In this document: in pieces, positions 12,055 to 23,879 of the stretch
Layout: each line of letters starts with the position of its first letter
Numbering within the stretch: the first letter of the stretch is position 1
NCBI GenBank assembly: GCA_003996215.1
Contig: QJPP01007595.1
Location: 372,001-436,000 of the forward strand
Reading direction: 5' to 3'
From: Jaltomata sinuosa
Taxonomy: Eukaryota; Streptophyta; Magnoliopsida; Solanales; Solanaceae
Length of the DNA: 64,000 nucleotides
Notes under the pieces: model-generated
Database searches by the model: none
Told to the model about the DNA's origin: nothing
The model's input: the letters and a program-made list of their open reading frames with translations, nothing else
Translations under genes and position numbers: made by a program

Positions 12055-14629
12055 TGTAACACCCCGGAACTCGAATCAGCTATCTAACTCAAAATCCTAA
12101 AATTTTGCTTCTTCAACTATTGATCACCACAGGCAGCGCCACGAGCGTATTAGCTCAGACAACCTATGGGATGCCCTATGGTAAATGAACAATGGCTCTA
12201 AAGCCAGTTTCTTCCCAGCTGATGGGCGATCACGATGGGCGTTGCAGATGTGACAGCCCGTGGAAACCCACCATCGAAATTCCCCAATTGGTTTTCCTAA
12301 TTATCCCAGTGCTCCAATAGGTAGAACCCACGGGCATCACAGTTGCGATGGGCCATGGGAATCCACCGTCCGAACCTTCCAGCAGCCATTGCCTCAGCTG
12401 AACTTACACAATGCCTCGGCTGACAGTCCGTCATGGGCATAACGCCCGTCGGGCAGCCCGTGAGGCAAAAAAATTCCAGCAGCTTTATGTTTTTAAGTCG
12501 GAGGTAATTCCCCTATTTCTTAACTCCTAAGTAAGGTCATTTTGACCATTTTTAGTAAGGTTTTATCCCCTGATAGCCTAAGCCCTTCTCATTCTAAGTC
12601 ATTCTATTCCAAAAGAAGAAAGAGTTCCTCTCCTCCAAGTCTCAAGCTCCATGTTGAAGCCTCCTTTTCTTTTCAATTTCAGTTGGGTTAGCTTCAATCA
12701 AGGTATGTGGGTATTCAATAAGGGAATCCCTTCATCCTTATGCCCAAAACCCAAATCTTCTAAATTAAATTTATGGATTTCTAAATTAGGGTTCTTACCC
12801 AAATTGGGGGAAATTGATGGGCTTCATTTTAAAGTATTAATTCATGACTTCTTATTCATTATCCATGTTTTAATTGAGGTTCCTTAAGTGTTTACAAAAG
12901 TCCATATGTTGATGATGAATTCTAGCATGATTTCATTGAATTGCATATTTTCAAGTAACATTCGTATATCTAGATAACATGACCTCTATTTTTATGAAAT
13001 TGCATGCCTAATTCTTCAAACTATGATTTTAGAAAGGAAAGTATATTTTGAATGATTGTTATGCAAAGCTTTAAGACTCGTGATTTGTGAATTGTGTGGA
13101 ATCAGATATCTCCTCTGCTTTTCAATAGTTTTGGATATTAGATATGTCCCTATGTTTTATGAAAGGTTTGGCATCTAGATATGTCTACCTAAGTTATAAA
13201 CAGTTTTTACATCAGATATATCACAAGTATTATAAGCTATACGTATATTTTTTGGGAGTAGTATTTACCACCGAGTAACGTGGGTTCGATTACCCAAGTC
13301 TAAAAACTACGTTGCCAGCGTAGGTTATGTATCGCCCGATGGGCATATGAAAATGGTTCCACTCTTTATTAATATGGTGCCCTTGCCTTAGCGTGGCATA
13401 GGGCAGCTTTGCCAACTAGGATGATATAGTTGGATTATGGTGTTCTTTACCTTGGCAAGGTTTGGAACAACTTTGCTAACTAGGGTTATGTAGTTTGATT
13501 TCATGTAGATCACATGGTCTATTATCAGTTATAAGAAACTCCCGTATGAAAACTTTTCAGATTAATTTAAGGACTGAATTCTGTAAAATTTAGCATGATT
13601 GGGTAAGAACCCTAGTTTCTAACATTATGAAAATCAAAATAGAAGACTGAGGTTTTGGGCATAAGGGTGAACTAAACCATTACTGAATACCCACATACCT
13701 GGTGGATGATAATCCCTGAAGAGAAAGCTGAAGTTGAAGCTTTGGAGAAGAAGCCCTAGGTCTGAACTTTGGAGAAAAGTGTTCTTTTCTTCTTGAAATT
13801 GATTTGTGAGGAAACTAACTTGATTTGAGGTTTAGACTTAACAGAAATAATTCTAGAGCTATTTATAGTCGGGGCTAAAATAAGAATGAAAGGTCTGAAA
13901 TGCCCCTAAGGAGTTAAATTAAAAACTGCTAAAAAAACTCATTGTTGGGTTCCACGAGCATGAACCACGAGCCATAGAATGGATCACGGTTCGTGGAAAG
14001 GGTTCATGGTTCATGAGCGAAGTTTCTAGTATCTAGAATGATTTCCACGAGTTGGTTTCATGACCCGTGGATCATTCCACAACCCGTGGAACCTCCTCGT
14101 GGTTTTCATGACACTTTTAAACTTCTAGACTATTTCCACGAGTTGGTTTCATGACCCGTGGAAACTTCCATGACCCGTGGAACCTCCTTTTGGTTTTCAG
14201 GTGAAAAAATGGATTTCCACGAGTTCAATCTACGGTTCGTGGTTTGATCCACGAGCCGTGGATTCCTCTCGTGGTTTCTGTCTAATAGTTTCACAGACAA
14301 ACATATTTTACTAAAACACTGATAACCTTTTTCTCTGGACTCGGATTGATACACGGTTGGTGGCGTTTGAAAGAAGACTCAAAGACCTTTAATTTTGTGG
14401 GTACTAGGCCACCTAAATCTTAATATTCAAGGATATATGATCATTTTAAATTGACCCTAGTTTAGTCTTACATAAAAACTTCTTTGGTTGGGGTGCTTTC
14501 AACTTAACTTGCTTATAGGAGTTTCTTATGAATATGATCTACACCCAAAACACTTCCCACACTAGGGAATTGATCATGACACCTATGGAAAGTGGTTTAG
14601 TCTTAGCTTAAAATTTTTGGGGTGTTACA
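12055..14629. mobile_element. Repeat E: two related LTRs joined tail to tail
   Basis: The block opens with TGTAACACCCC and closes with GGGGTGTTACA, so its outer ends are a perfect 11-bp inverted repeat. The left arm (12055 to about 13605) is an LTR on the plus strand and the right arm (14629 down to about 13606) a related LTR on the minus strand. The segments at 12700-12795 and 13605-13700 are clearly inverted copies. Each arm has a GC-rich word cluster (12170-12450; 13960-14275), and TATA-like sequences follow in sense (TTTTTAAGTC near 12490; TATAAATAG at about 13858-13866 on the minus strand). No coding capacity. The flanking 5-mers, ATATC and CCTGC, do not match, so it does not look like one clean insertion. 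Confidence 0.65.
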
Positions 14630-15860
14630 CCTGCCTTCAGCGCGATCGCACCAGGCCAGCACCAATGGCACTAGTCTGCGACCTGCAACATATAAAGCCT
14701 TCCCCTCAAACTTTCAGTTCATTTTCTCACCTCCCTGTCTCTCTAAAACATTTCCCCTCTCCTAAAACTTCTTCTAAATCATTACTCAAGCTGTGGGAGT
14801 TCATCTATTGGAGGATTTGTTATTTCCCCTTCATTTGGTTAGTCTTCTTCCTTGAATTTCTTCTATCCCATGGCTAAACCTCCATTGTTGTATGTACTTT
14901 GCTTGGGGGTTTCTCGTGTGGGTTTTTAGCTGCTGGTTGGGTTGATTGTTCGTGGCTCGCGTGTTTCATCTCATTACCTTTGATCCCTCTCTCCGTGGTA
15001 CATTTTTTTCTTGCTTTTGGTTCTTAATTTTGTAAGTTTTCGCATGTTCCCTCTTCTTCTCTAAGCTATTTTAGGCCCTTTTCTTTACTCTTTTTCCGCT
15101 CATTTTTGGAGCATGGACTAATGGAAGTGTTGGGACCATCGTGGTGTTCTTTTTGTTTTCGCCTTTGGGTTACGAGGCCCATGGGCCTGCTTGTGACCCA
15201 AATTTTGACCTGGCTATACTTTTAGCAATATGGGTACCATTGGCTTCGTATTGATACATAGAATATGTTGTTGATAGTTTGTTCATGATTTGGGAATTTT
15301 TGGAGCAGTTTGTGCTTGGACGATGCCATTCCAGCAGCTAGTCATTGGACGATAGGTAGGTTATATTCTTCCCTACCTTAGACTCTGAGTATATAGGTTG
15401 TAACTGTATTAATTAGCATCCTTGGGTTGGGTATTCTAGGTTGGCACCCCAGACCTTGTCCGTCTTTTCTGTATGTATTATTTCTTACATTGTTTGTAGT
15501 ATTCGATGTAGTTTTGTAATATTTCCACGTTGATTTGTCACCCCAGCGCTTGTTGCTTCGGTGCTTCCTTCAGTGCCAAGATTTCAGAGCGAGAGCTTAC
15601 CACATCAGTTAGGGGGTTTGGAGCTAGTCCAGTTTCTGGTAGGATATATGGCTACCCTAGTTCTTCAGGATACCATGGCTAGGATTCTAAGTCTTCTAAA
15701 GGGTATATCAGTACTACAGGTAGGGTAAGTGCCCAGTTCTTCGAGTACCCAGTTCTTCGAGTACCCAGTTAGATTTGAGGTTCTAGGTCTTCAACAAGGT
15801 TGTATGTCGGTATTGGAATATAAGGAGAGGTTTCACGAGGTGATTAGGTGCACTGCTATA
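14630..15860 (+). mobile_element. Second B-type LTR fragment with gag remnant
   Basis: From about 14850 to 15530 it is homologous to 8505-9130 of the element B LTR. It keeps the U3 end with a GCGATCGC word and a CATATAAAG TATA-like box near 14690. From about 15540 it changes to a gag remnant that includes a segment like M-S-V-L-E-Y-K-E-R-F at about 15805. A 16-bp direct repeat occupies 15732-15763. The join from LTR to mid-gag implies an internal deletion. The fragment ends about 250 bp before the RAB5 start codon. Confidence 0.7.
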
Positions 15861-16111
15861 GTTATTTACAAAATTTCCTAAAAAAAATATTGGTCCATGA
15901 AAATGGACGAGAAAAGTCAAGGAATCCTTTGGTCTTTAGCTTTTGAGGCCTTCCAGCATAAGTCAGGCCCCAAGCTCTTTAATTTATCTTTAATTATCCG
16001 CGTCAATTCTCCACTTCCTCCAAACTCTCTTCAATTACGTTTCTTAGCTAATAAGTAACTCAATACTTCTGTAAATTGGGATTTCTTCATTTTCACTTTG
16101 GGCATTTGATC
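15861..16111 (+). promoter_or_regulatory. RAB5-like gene promoter and 5' leader region
   Basis: About 250 bp between the retrotransposon remnant and the start codon. The part from about 16000 is pyrimidine-rich and fits a 5' untranslated leader. I see no convincing TATA box, and the transcription start cannot be placed from sequence alone. Confidence 0.4.
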
Positions 16112-19100
16112 ATGGCGTCAAGCGGACACAATAATTTCAATGCAAAACTCGTAAGTCTGATTCATGCATGCATCAATTCCTGTGTATAAGCTATGTAAAA
16201 TCCTTTGTTGCTTCTGTAAAGAGTTCATTGATTTATCATTATATGGATTAAAGTTTATGGTTAATTCAATTGATTTTTCAGGTGTTGTTGGGGGACATGG
16301 GAGCTGGTAAATCAAGCTTAGTTATACGATTCGTCAAGGGTCAATTCCTTGAATTCCAGGTATTTGTCTTTCTCTACGAGCCTTCAATTTTTTTTACTTT
16401 TTAGGATTGTTTCCCCTAATTCTCAAGTTCATGTAATTTTGTTGATTTTTTTGGTGGTGACTGCTTATCACGTGATGTTGATGATCACAGGAATCGACGA
16501 TCGGAGCGGCTTTCTTTTCATCTACAGTTTCAGTTAACAATTCTACGGTGAAGTTTGAGATCTGGGATACTGCTGGTCAGGAGAGGTACCATAGCTTAGC
16601 GCCTATGTACTACAGAGGTGCTGCAGCCGCTATCATCGTATATGACATCACCAACACTGTAAGATTCTTTTGATCAACAACTAAGTTTCAATCCCGAACT
16701 AGCTAGTTAGAGTGGTCTATATGAATTCTTTATATATTCATTGCCAACTTGTTCCGCAAGTATACTAAAGAGGGCCATTAGAGGGTTTATAGTGGGAATG
16801 AACTCTCACATCTAATAGCTTAGTCTTCTGGACTGGCCTTCCTATTCGGTCTATAACAGAATAACAATCAAATGGGTCTTATGAAAGCAATAGTTAGCTT
16901 TTTGCTAGTTGGTCAGTACATTGGTATTTCAATGTGGAAATGAATAATAGATTAATAGGGAATATATACAGCTTTATCTTTTGCAAGGCACGTTTATGCT
17001 TGTTTTTCGTTTACTCGTGCTCATTTTGCATTTATGGGACAATTTTTGGCCCTGGAGAGAAGCTGGTCTTGAGTGGATGAGAGTACTAGTTGATTTGTCA
17101 TTCATGTCGAATTAGGACTACAAGCAGAATATCAGTTCATGTTTGCTGTAGCTTTCCCTTTGGCATTTTTGCTCTTGCACAATAAACATTATCATCAGAG
17201 GGTTAGAGCTAGAAATTTAATTTAAGGGGGTATAAAGTCTTAAAGGATTTTAATGAATGTTTTTCACTTAGGAGTGGCCATTTTCACTAACAAATTTAAA
17301 AAGTTACTAAAAACTTAAAGGGTTAAAAGTTCCCTTTCCCGGATTTACCCGGTGAGGGTGGCGCTTGTAAGTCAATGTTGACAATTTCAATGTGTGGATG
17401 ACACCTTTGGCATTCTATATGAACTCCTAGATCCATGAAGGACGTGGGCATCTGTAACTGGGTGTAGCTAAGCAAAGAGTGGAAAGAAAACAACAACATA
17501 CCCAGTATATTCCCACAAAGTGGGGTCTGGGGAGGGTAGAGTGTACGCAGTCCGTACTACTACCTCAGAGGTGAGGTAGAGAAGCTGTTTTCGATAGACT
17601 CCCGGCTCAAGGCAAAGACATAGTAAAAGAACAAGAAACAATAGGAAGAAACAAAATAATAGATAGTAACAAAAATAATACTACAGTCAATCTACTTGAG
17701 ACCAAAAACATCAAGAGAACTCCAAGCACAAGACACTACAAGTGTAGCCCTACGACTACGAGCAAGGACAACAAAACAAAGCACTCCTACCTACTAGCAA
17801 GGACGCACTCCTACCTACTACCCCCTACCCTAATTCGCGTCCTCCACACCTTCCTATCTAGGGTCATGTCCTCGGTAAGCTGGTAAGCTGTAACTGTTCC
17901 AAGTCGTGTCTAATAACCTCCCTCCAAAATCAACGCATTCATTTTAAACTTACTTGTGTGATGATATCTTCATCTAAGGGAAGAAGAATAAAAAGACAAT
18001 ATTCTAAAAAATTCATTTGTTTGGGGTGTTATGGTCAATACCAGAGACGGATCCAAGATTTGAACCTTATGGATTTTGGATTCTAGGACACGACTTCAAA
18101 TACTAGTAAATGGGTTCTAAATTTAATTTTTCTACATATTTGATAAAAATTTTAAACATAAATATAAGATTTAGACTAAAATTACTTGGTTTTTCCTTAT
18201 CACATGTTACGTGCTACCTCCACCCTTTGCCAATATTGGGAATAAGCGGCATAGCCCATGTTTATGTAACTCTTTGTTGTGCATGTGTGCATGTGTAATT
18301 GTGTTATGCCTATTCTATGCATGTCAATTTGGATGCCATCTCCATTCTAGGTGTAATCTTCTTTTTCCTTCTTAATATAGGATTCATTTGCACGGGCAAA
18401 GAAATGGGTGCAAGAACTGCAGAAGCAAGGTGCTTATTCGCGAACATATCTACTTTATTCAAATAGAAAATTTAGAATATTCTTCTTTCATCAGCTTATT
18501 GCATAAAATCTAGAGCTCTACTAACATCTTTTTAATGTTTTTCTTTATGTTGTTGTATTTTATTATTTTATTGCCTTCAGAACTCATATAAGGTTATTGA
18601 TGGTATTATAACTTCATATTCATAGACTTTTTGGTGAAGTGATTTAGTTTTTTGTTAATTGGGCAGGTAATCCCAATATGGTCATGGCTCTTGCTGGCAA
18701 CAAGGCTGATCTAGAAGATAAGAGGAAGGTGACTGCAGAAGTAAGTTCTTTTTTCTTTTTTATTGTTGTGGGTAAATATCTAATGCCTGTCATCTTCTTA
18801 TTTGAGGTTCCTTTGATTGGCTTTTCCATCCATCTATTTTGAAACACAATTCTTGTAATATGCACCCTTCAACATATTGTGTTTGGTCTCAGCTCGATTA
18901 CATAGTTTTTAGGGCAGTTATCGAATACATATTGGATAATGATCTGAGATACAGCAACATGTTACTTGCCTCTAGATAACCAGTTCAGATAATAATGTAA
19001 GACGGAAATACTCATTTTTGTGGGAGCAAACTTCCACAAATTTTCACAAACTGGTATCCAGAGCTGAAGTAGAAGTATCCTGACTTTCCTTTTCTTTTCT

Positions 19101-20428
19101 TTTCTTTTTTGTTGGAAAATGCTATTCCATAATTGAGTTTCTTGCAATTATAAGATTGGTTGTAGGAACTTATAGGCTCTAAGGCATTTGTTATTAATAA
19201 CTTTATCTACTGATTTTGTCATTTTCTACAATATACCAGTACTTGGGCAGTTCAGTTTCTTGATTGTTTTGGGGGATCAATTTTCCTGGTTTATAATATT
19301 TTAAATACGGCTTTCACAGGAAGCACGCTTGTACGCAGAGGAAAACGGCCTATTTTTCATGGAGACCTCTGCCAAAACTGCTGTTAATGTCAACGATATA
19401 TTTTATGAAATCGGTAAGTTCCTTTGTTTTGTGTCTTCATTTTATTGCTCTCTTTGTTTCTCATCTTTTCTTTTCAAAGGCATATGACACAGTAGGTGGA
19501 TATAATAATCTATCGCCGAGGATTTTTGAGTGTCTGTAATTGAAATGTACGAGGACAGTCTTGTCTTATAGGTTTCCCTTGTTGCTATCATTGTGCGGTA
19601 ATTGAATATAGAGCTTACAGACTTATGATTTGGTTCCTTTTGTTTAACTTTAGTGGTCTGGTTTTTCTCTTCCAAAGGAATAGGAACTTTTTTTGATTGA
19701 GTTAATGGAGCGGGGGAGCTTGGAGTAAGGATGTTATACATGGTGATACAAGCAAGGATGTATGCAGTTAATGTTTGGGGAAACAGAGAGGTTGATATGG
19801 AAGCGAAATGTGCGGCCTTGGTGATGACTGGAGGTTGAGTAGGTATAACCAGCCATTACCTGCCACAAGGAGATGATACACAAGTGCTGTGGGAGGAGAT
19901 TATGACCTCCAGTAACCTTGGGATTGAGAGAGGGGATTAAAGTGGAGCAGATTGGGCTGCTTTACTGAGGAAGTTGGGTCAGTATTGACACAGTTATGTA
20001 TCCTGTTGAATAAAATGACTTCTGTGGATAGATCTGTGGGTTTTCCAGGACAGGACTAAGGTCTCCAGCTTTTAGTTGTCAGAGGGGTTAGTCGTCAGGT
20101 TTTGAAGTAAATCTAGGTGAAGTGGTACAGCTAACAGAAATTACTCTTCTGCATCTATATATATATTATAATGCTATACACGGATAGCCAAAATTGATGT
20201 TTCGGTTTTCTTATTTTTAGACCTGCCCTTTTAGGATGTCTTTCACCTCTTTTGTTGTGTCTCAGAGCAGTTGAATGTCTCTTTTATTTACCTGCTTCCC
20301 TAATTTAATGGGGTCTGAATTCTGCAGCTAAACGCTTGCCTAGAGCTCAACCTGCTCAAAATCCGGCAGGAATGGTACTTGTTGACAGAGCAGCAGAAGG
20401 ATCACGAGCTGCATCATGCTGCACTTAA
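16112..20428 (+). CDS. RAB5-type small GTPase (RABF2 class, RHA1/ARA7-like)
   Basis: Seven coding exons: 16112-16150, 16282-16359, 16491-16658, 18381-18429, 18667-18740, 19320-19413 and 20328-20428. All introns are GT-AG, and together they give 200 residues with no stop. The protein has the full set of GTPase motifs: P-loop GDMGAGKS (17-24), switch I with Thr42 in QESTIGAAFF, WDTAGQE (64-70, catalytic Gln69 intact), NKAD (123-126), ETSAK (151-155), and a C-terminal Cys-Cys-Thr for geranylgeranylation. Plant RABF2 proteins of this length act on multivesicular and late endosomes, driving vacuolar and endocytic traffic together with VPS9-type exchange factors. The lipidated C-terminus and lack of an N-terminal Gly-Cys distinguish it from the ARA6/RABF1 branch. 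The gene looks intact. Intron 3 contains a LINE fragment. Which RABF2 paralogue it is cannot be decided here. Confidence 0.95.
17488..17940 (-). mobile_element. RTE-type LINE, 3' fragment in RAB5 intron 3
   Basis: Read on the minus strand, the end of a LINE ORF is visible near 17870-17810 as E-D-M-T-L-D-R-K-V-W-R-T-R-I-R-V. A 3' untranslated part follows that ends TGGGTATGTTGTTG, with a short TTG-rich tail at 17488-17500. It is 5'-truncated, as usual for LINEs, and antisense to the host gene. Confidence 0.65.
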
Positions 20429-21189
20429 GTATCATCATCTCGATCGCTCCATTGATTTCGTGAACTTCACCCATCTTTTCGAGACATTTCTTGCTCTTCA
20501 TGTTGTGTCGGTACGGGACTTGAAGACAGGAAATGGAAGTCACGTTGTTTATTGGGAGATACACAGTAGAACATGTATGTAAACTGTATTTAAAAGCGCC
20601 ATACTAAGGTGATTGTCTCTTTTGTTAGTTTATTATTCTGTAAATAGTTGGAATTTCCCAGGACCTCTTACCCCCAACTAACTTATTCTTGATAATTGGA
20701 CGCTGTTACTCCCCAAAAATTGGTTTAGGTGAATAAAGATTTGCCCAATATAGGTCTGTTGGAGCATCAGAATTTCAAATGTTTATTATGGATTTCAGTC
20801 TGAGGTTAAGATGGTTTTAACAGAAATATATCACTTAATAAGAGACTTGTCAAGAAATAGAAAAACAAAAAGGTCAAACAATGTTAGTTTAGGATATATA
20901 TTTACTTTGTTGTAAAAGAAAATTCTTGTTTAACAACTCAACCGTATATTTTAGAGATTAAAGGAAAACGCGAACAAGTGGAGAAGTTATTTGAGTATTT
21001 ACTTTAATTCATCTGGACCTACACAAAATATGGGTTGAATTCATTAATGTGTTGACTAAACTAATTTTAATGTGAAAGTCTAACCTAATTTTCCATTTGA
21101 AACCATTTGATCGTGGTGCATACTTGATCAAGGAATGGTGCTTTCGAACATAACTTACGAGAATCTTAATCCTTCTGTCTCACCTTCTG
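20429..21189. other. RAB5 3' flank; no further gene seen
   Basis: Contains the 3' untranslated region of the RAB5-like gene and then AT-rich sequence without long open frames or a clear repeat signature. The polyadenylation site cannot be fixed. Confidence 0.5.
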
Positions 21190-21680
21190 AAAGGGTAGTA
21201 AGAAGGGGGTTCGGGTGCGCTTCTTCTTCCTGCAATCCCTTTTGGGGGCCAAATACCGTAGGTGCCAAAGAAGAATGAGAAGAAGCTCGAAAGGGTCGCT
21301 GACTACTACTAAGAACCTAACAGGACTTTTCGCTTAGATGACACCTGGAATGTATTTTTTTAATTGAACAAAAGCGAGTTATTCTAGATGTCGGAAGTTT
21401 AAAGATTGGATTGAGCATAAGCTCGATCGGGCCTTACTCACTCAACAAGGTTTTTTTTGCAGGAAGGCCCTTCTAGAATTACGTTTAACGTCCCTTTATT
21501 ACTTTTTTGATCGGTGCCTCGGGTCGATAGTTGGGCTTCGGGGAATTACTACCACGGCTACTATCTACCCGTGAAGAAGAGCTACTAATGGAAAGGAACG
21601 AAGAAGTGGAACTTTGCATAAAGCGTTGATCGTTGGGGGTGAGTATTTTTCTAACTACTTCGCCTTACGTAAGAATAGTT
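21190..21680. other. Possible organelle-derived (mitochondrial) insertion
   Basis: About 0.5 kb with a base composition unlike its AT-rich surroundings: balanced GC, many GAAG/CTTC and GGGTTCGGG-like strings, of the sort seen in plant mitochondrial intergenic DNA. No gene is recognised in it. The call rests on texture only. Confidence 0.3.
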
Positions 21681-21822
21681 CCTGATACATATACCAATGT
21701 ATTTATTAATATGGGACATCCAATAAAAATAATCAATAAATTTATTGATCAAAATCTTATTAGCACCATTCACAGTTGACTCTCAACTTCATCTCTGATC
21801 TGAGGATAGAAAAAAAAAAGTA

Positions 21823-23870
21823 TTGATTACAAGTAAAATGTCCAAGTCAGACCTGCATGAGTTGCCGGATGGAGTGTTACTTCAAAGTTTCTATCGCTCA
21901 TTGGATTCCATGAACAAATCTGTGGTGAATAACCTAGCGGGTGATTCAATAATGGACCAAACTTTCGGACTTGCTAAAGTCTTGTTGGATCAAATGACAA
22001 AAACTAATCAAGCTTAGCATAAAAGGGAAACCAAGGTTATATTGAGTATCACCCCCGTAATCATGACAAATAAGATGAGGCAAAGAAAAGAAGAACGAGA
22101 TGAGACCTTGGCCAAGATGATGACCCACGTAGAGTTGCTTACTAAGCATATGATGGGAGCCGGAGTAAAGAGCGTCAATGCCATTGGGGCTCAAGGAGCC
22201 AAATCCCATAAGAAAGATGAGGCTTACATATTGTTTGATAAGAAAGTGCACTACATGTATAACCAAATGACGAGTTCTCACCTGAGGTACCAAGGTGCCA
22301 ATTAAGGCCCTTGGAGGTCAAGGGACGGGAAGATTGGAGCAAGGAGAAAGAAAAAATATGGAGAGACCGTGATCGAGAAAGAGACCAGGACGCACATTAA
22401 AGAGATAGGGACCGTGATAGGGAGGGTGATAGGTATAATCATTGGATCTTAAATCCCTATGTACCTCCTCCTAAAGTTGATACAACCCTCATTCAAATAG
22501 GTGTTAGCGATCCCATAAGCTCGAAAATTAAGGACATGTTGTCTGGAGTTTTAAAGAATGTGGAATCCACAAATAATGGTGTTAAAGAATTGAAATGTAA
22601 TGTATCTAACCTCACTCATATAGTGAGTTCCCATTCTGCATCTATTAAGCACCTTGATGCCCAAATGAATCAAATGTCAGCACAAATGAACTCAAGGATA
22701 AAGGGCACACTTCCTAGTGACATACTTCCTAACCCAAAGAATGATGGTCATTGTATGGTAATTGTTACTAGAAGTGGAAAAATGCTTGATGGTGTGGGTG
22801 ATGTGATCAAAAAGATTATGGTTGAAAAGAAGAGTGATGAGAATTTGAAAGTAGTGGTGAAGTCTATTTCACCCACGTTGAATGATGATGAGAATGTGAT
22901 TATGGATGAAGAGGATCTGAGCTCGAGAAGAGAAAAGGTAGATCCTACCCCCTAAATTGTGATTGATATCAAAGAGGGCAAGGAGGAAAAAGTTGAAAAT
23001 TCTCCATTGCCAATGCCTAAGTGTCCTCCTCCTTATCCCTAAAGGTAGATCAAAAAGAAAGAGGACAATCAGTTCAAAAAGTTTGTTGACTTTTTTAGCA
23101 AATTATTCGTGAACATCCCTTTGGTTGATGCCTTGATACAAATGATGGGGTACACTAAGTTCATAAAAGATCTGTTGAATAAGAAAAGAGTGATTGATAC
23201 AGGCACAGTAGAGGTGTCGCATCTTTATAGTGCAATCATGGATAGCAATTCAGCTCCGAAGAGAGAAGACCCGAGAGCTTTCACTATTCCTTGCACCATC
23301 GGAGTATATTTTTTCAACAAAGCCTTGTGTGACCTTGGGATAAGCATTAACTTGATGCCTCATGCCATTTTCAAGAAATTGGGCTTGGGGTCAGCCAAGC
23401 CAACTCCCATGAGGTTGTTTATGGTTGATCATTTAATTTAATGCCCGTTTGGTATTCTATTTGATATTTTGGTGAAAGTTGATAAGTTCATGCTTTCGGA
23501 AGATTTTGTTGTATTGGATTATGCTGTGGACTTAGAGATGCCTATCATCTTAGGGTGCCCGTTCTTATCCACCAGATGAGCACTTATGGATGTTGAATTA
23601 GGAGAGCTCAAGTTCCGAGTTAGAAATGAAGAGGTCACATTTAATGGGTGTCAAGCAATGAAACCTTCGGATGACTTAAGGGTTGTCTCCTTGGTTGAAT
23701 CAAACAGTGAAGATAAAGTAGTGGGGATGGAAGAGGATGGATCCCGTGTTAAGAGTTTTGCTCGTTGGCTTGATTGGATATTTTCCACACTCTTAGAGGT
23801 AATCATTACCATATTCCTTGATTATGAGGTAATATCATCGTGCCACGACATAAAATCAAGCGCTTCTTAG
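21823..23870 (+). pseudogene. Element C gag-protease remnant
   Basis: The gag parts at 21823-22017, 22042-22305 and 22536-22955 are separated by stops and frame changes. The last includes L-P-S-D-I-L-P-N-P-K-N and T-R-S-G-K, typical of Athila-group gag-pro. At 23109-23441 follows a retropepsin-like domain with the active-site region as L-C-D-L-G-I-S-I-N-L-M-P (D-L-G in place of D-T/S-G, common in this group), then I-I-L-G-C-P-F-L at about 23550. The stretch 23586-23870 covers the region after protease and then jumps to the pol-end motif near 23838-23878. Confidence 0.8.
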
Positions 23871-23879
23871 GAGGCAAAC

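Noticed and set aside
12055..14629. DNA transposon with terminal inverted repeats
   Set aside because: Both arms contain LTR-type U3, TATA and downstream structure, no transposase, and the flanks show no duplication.
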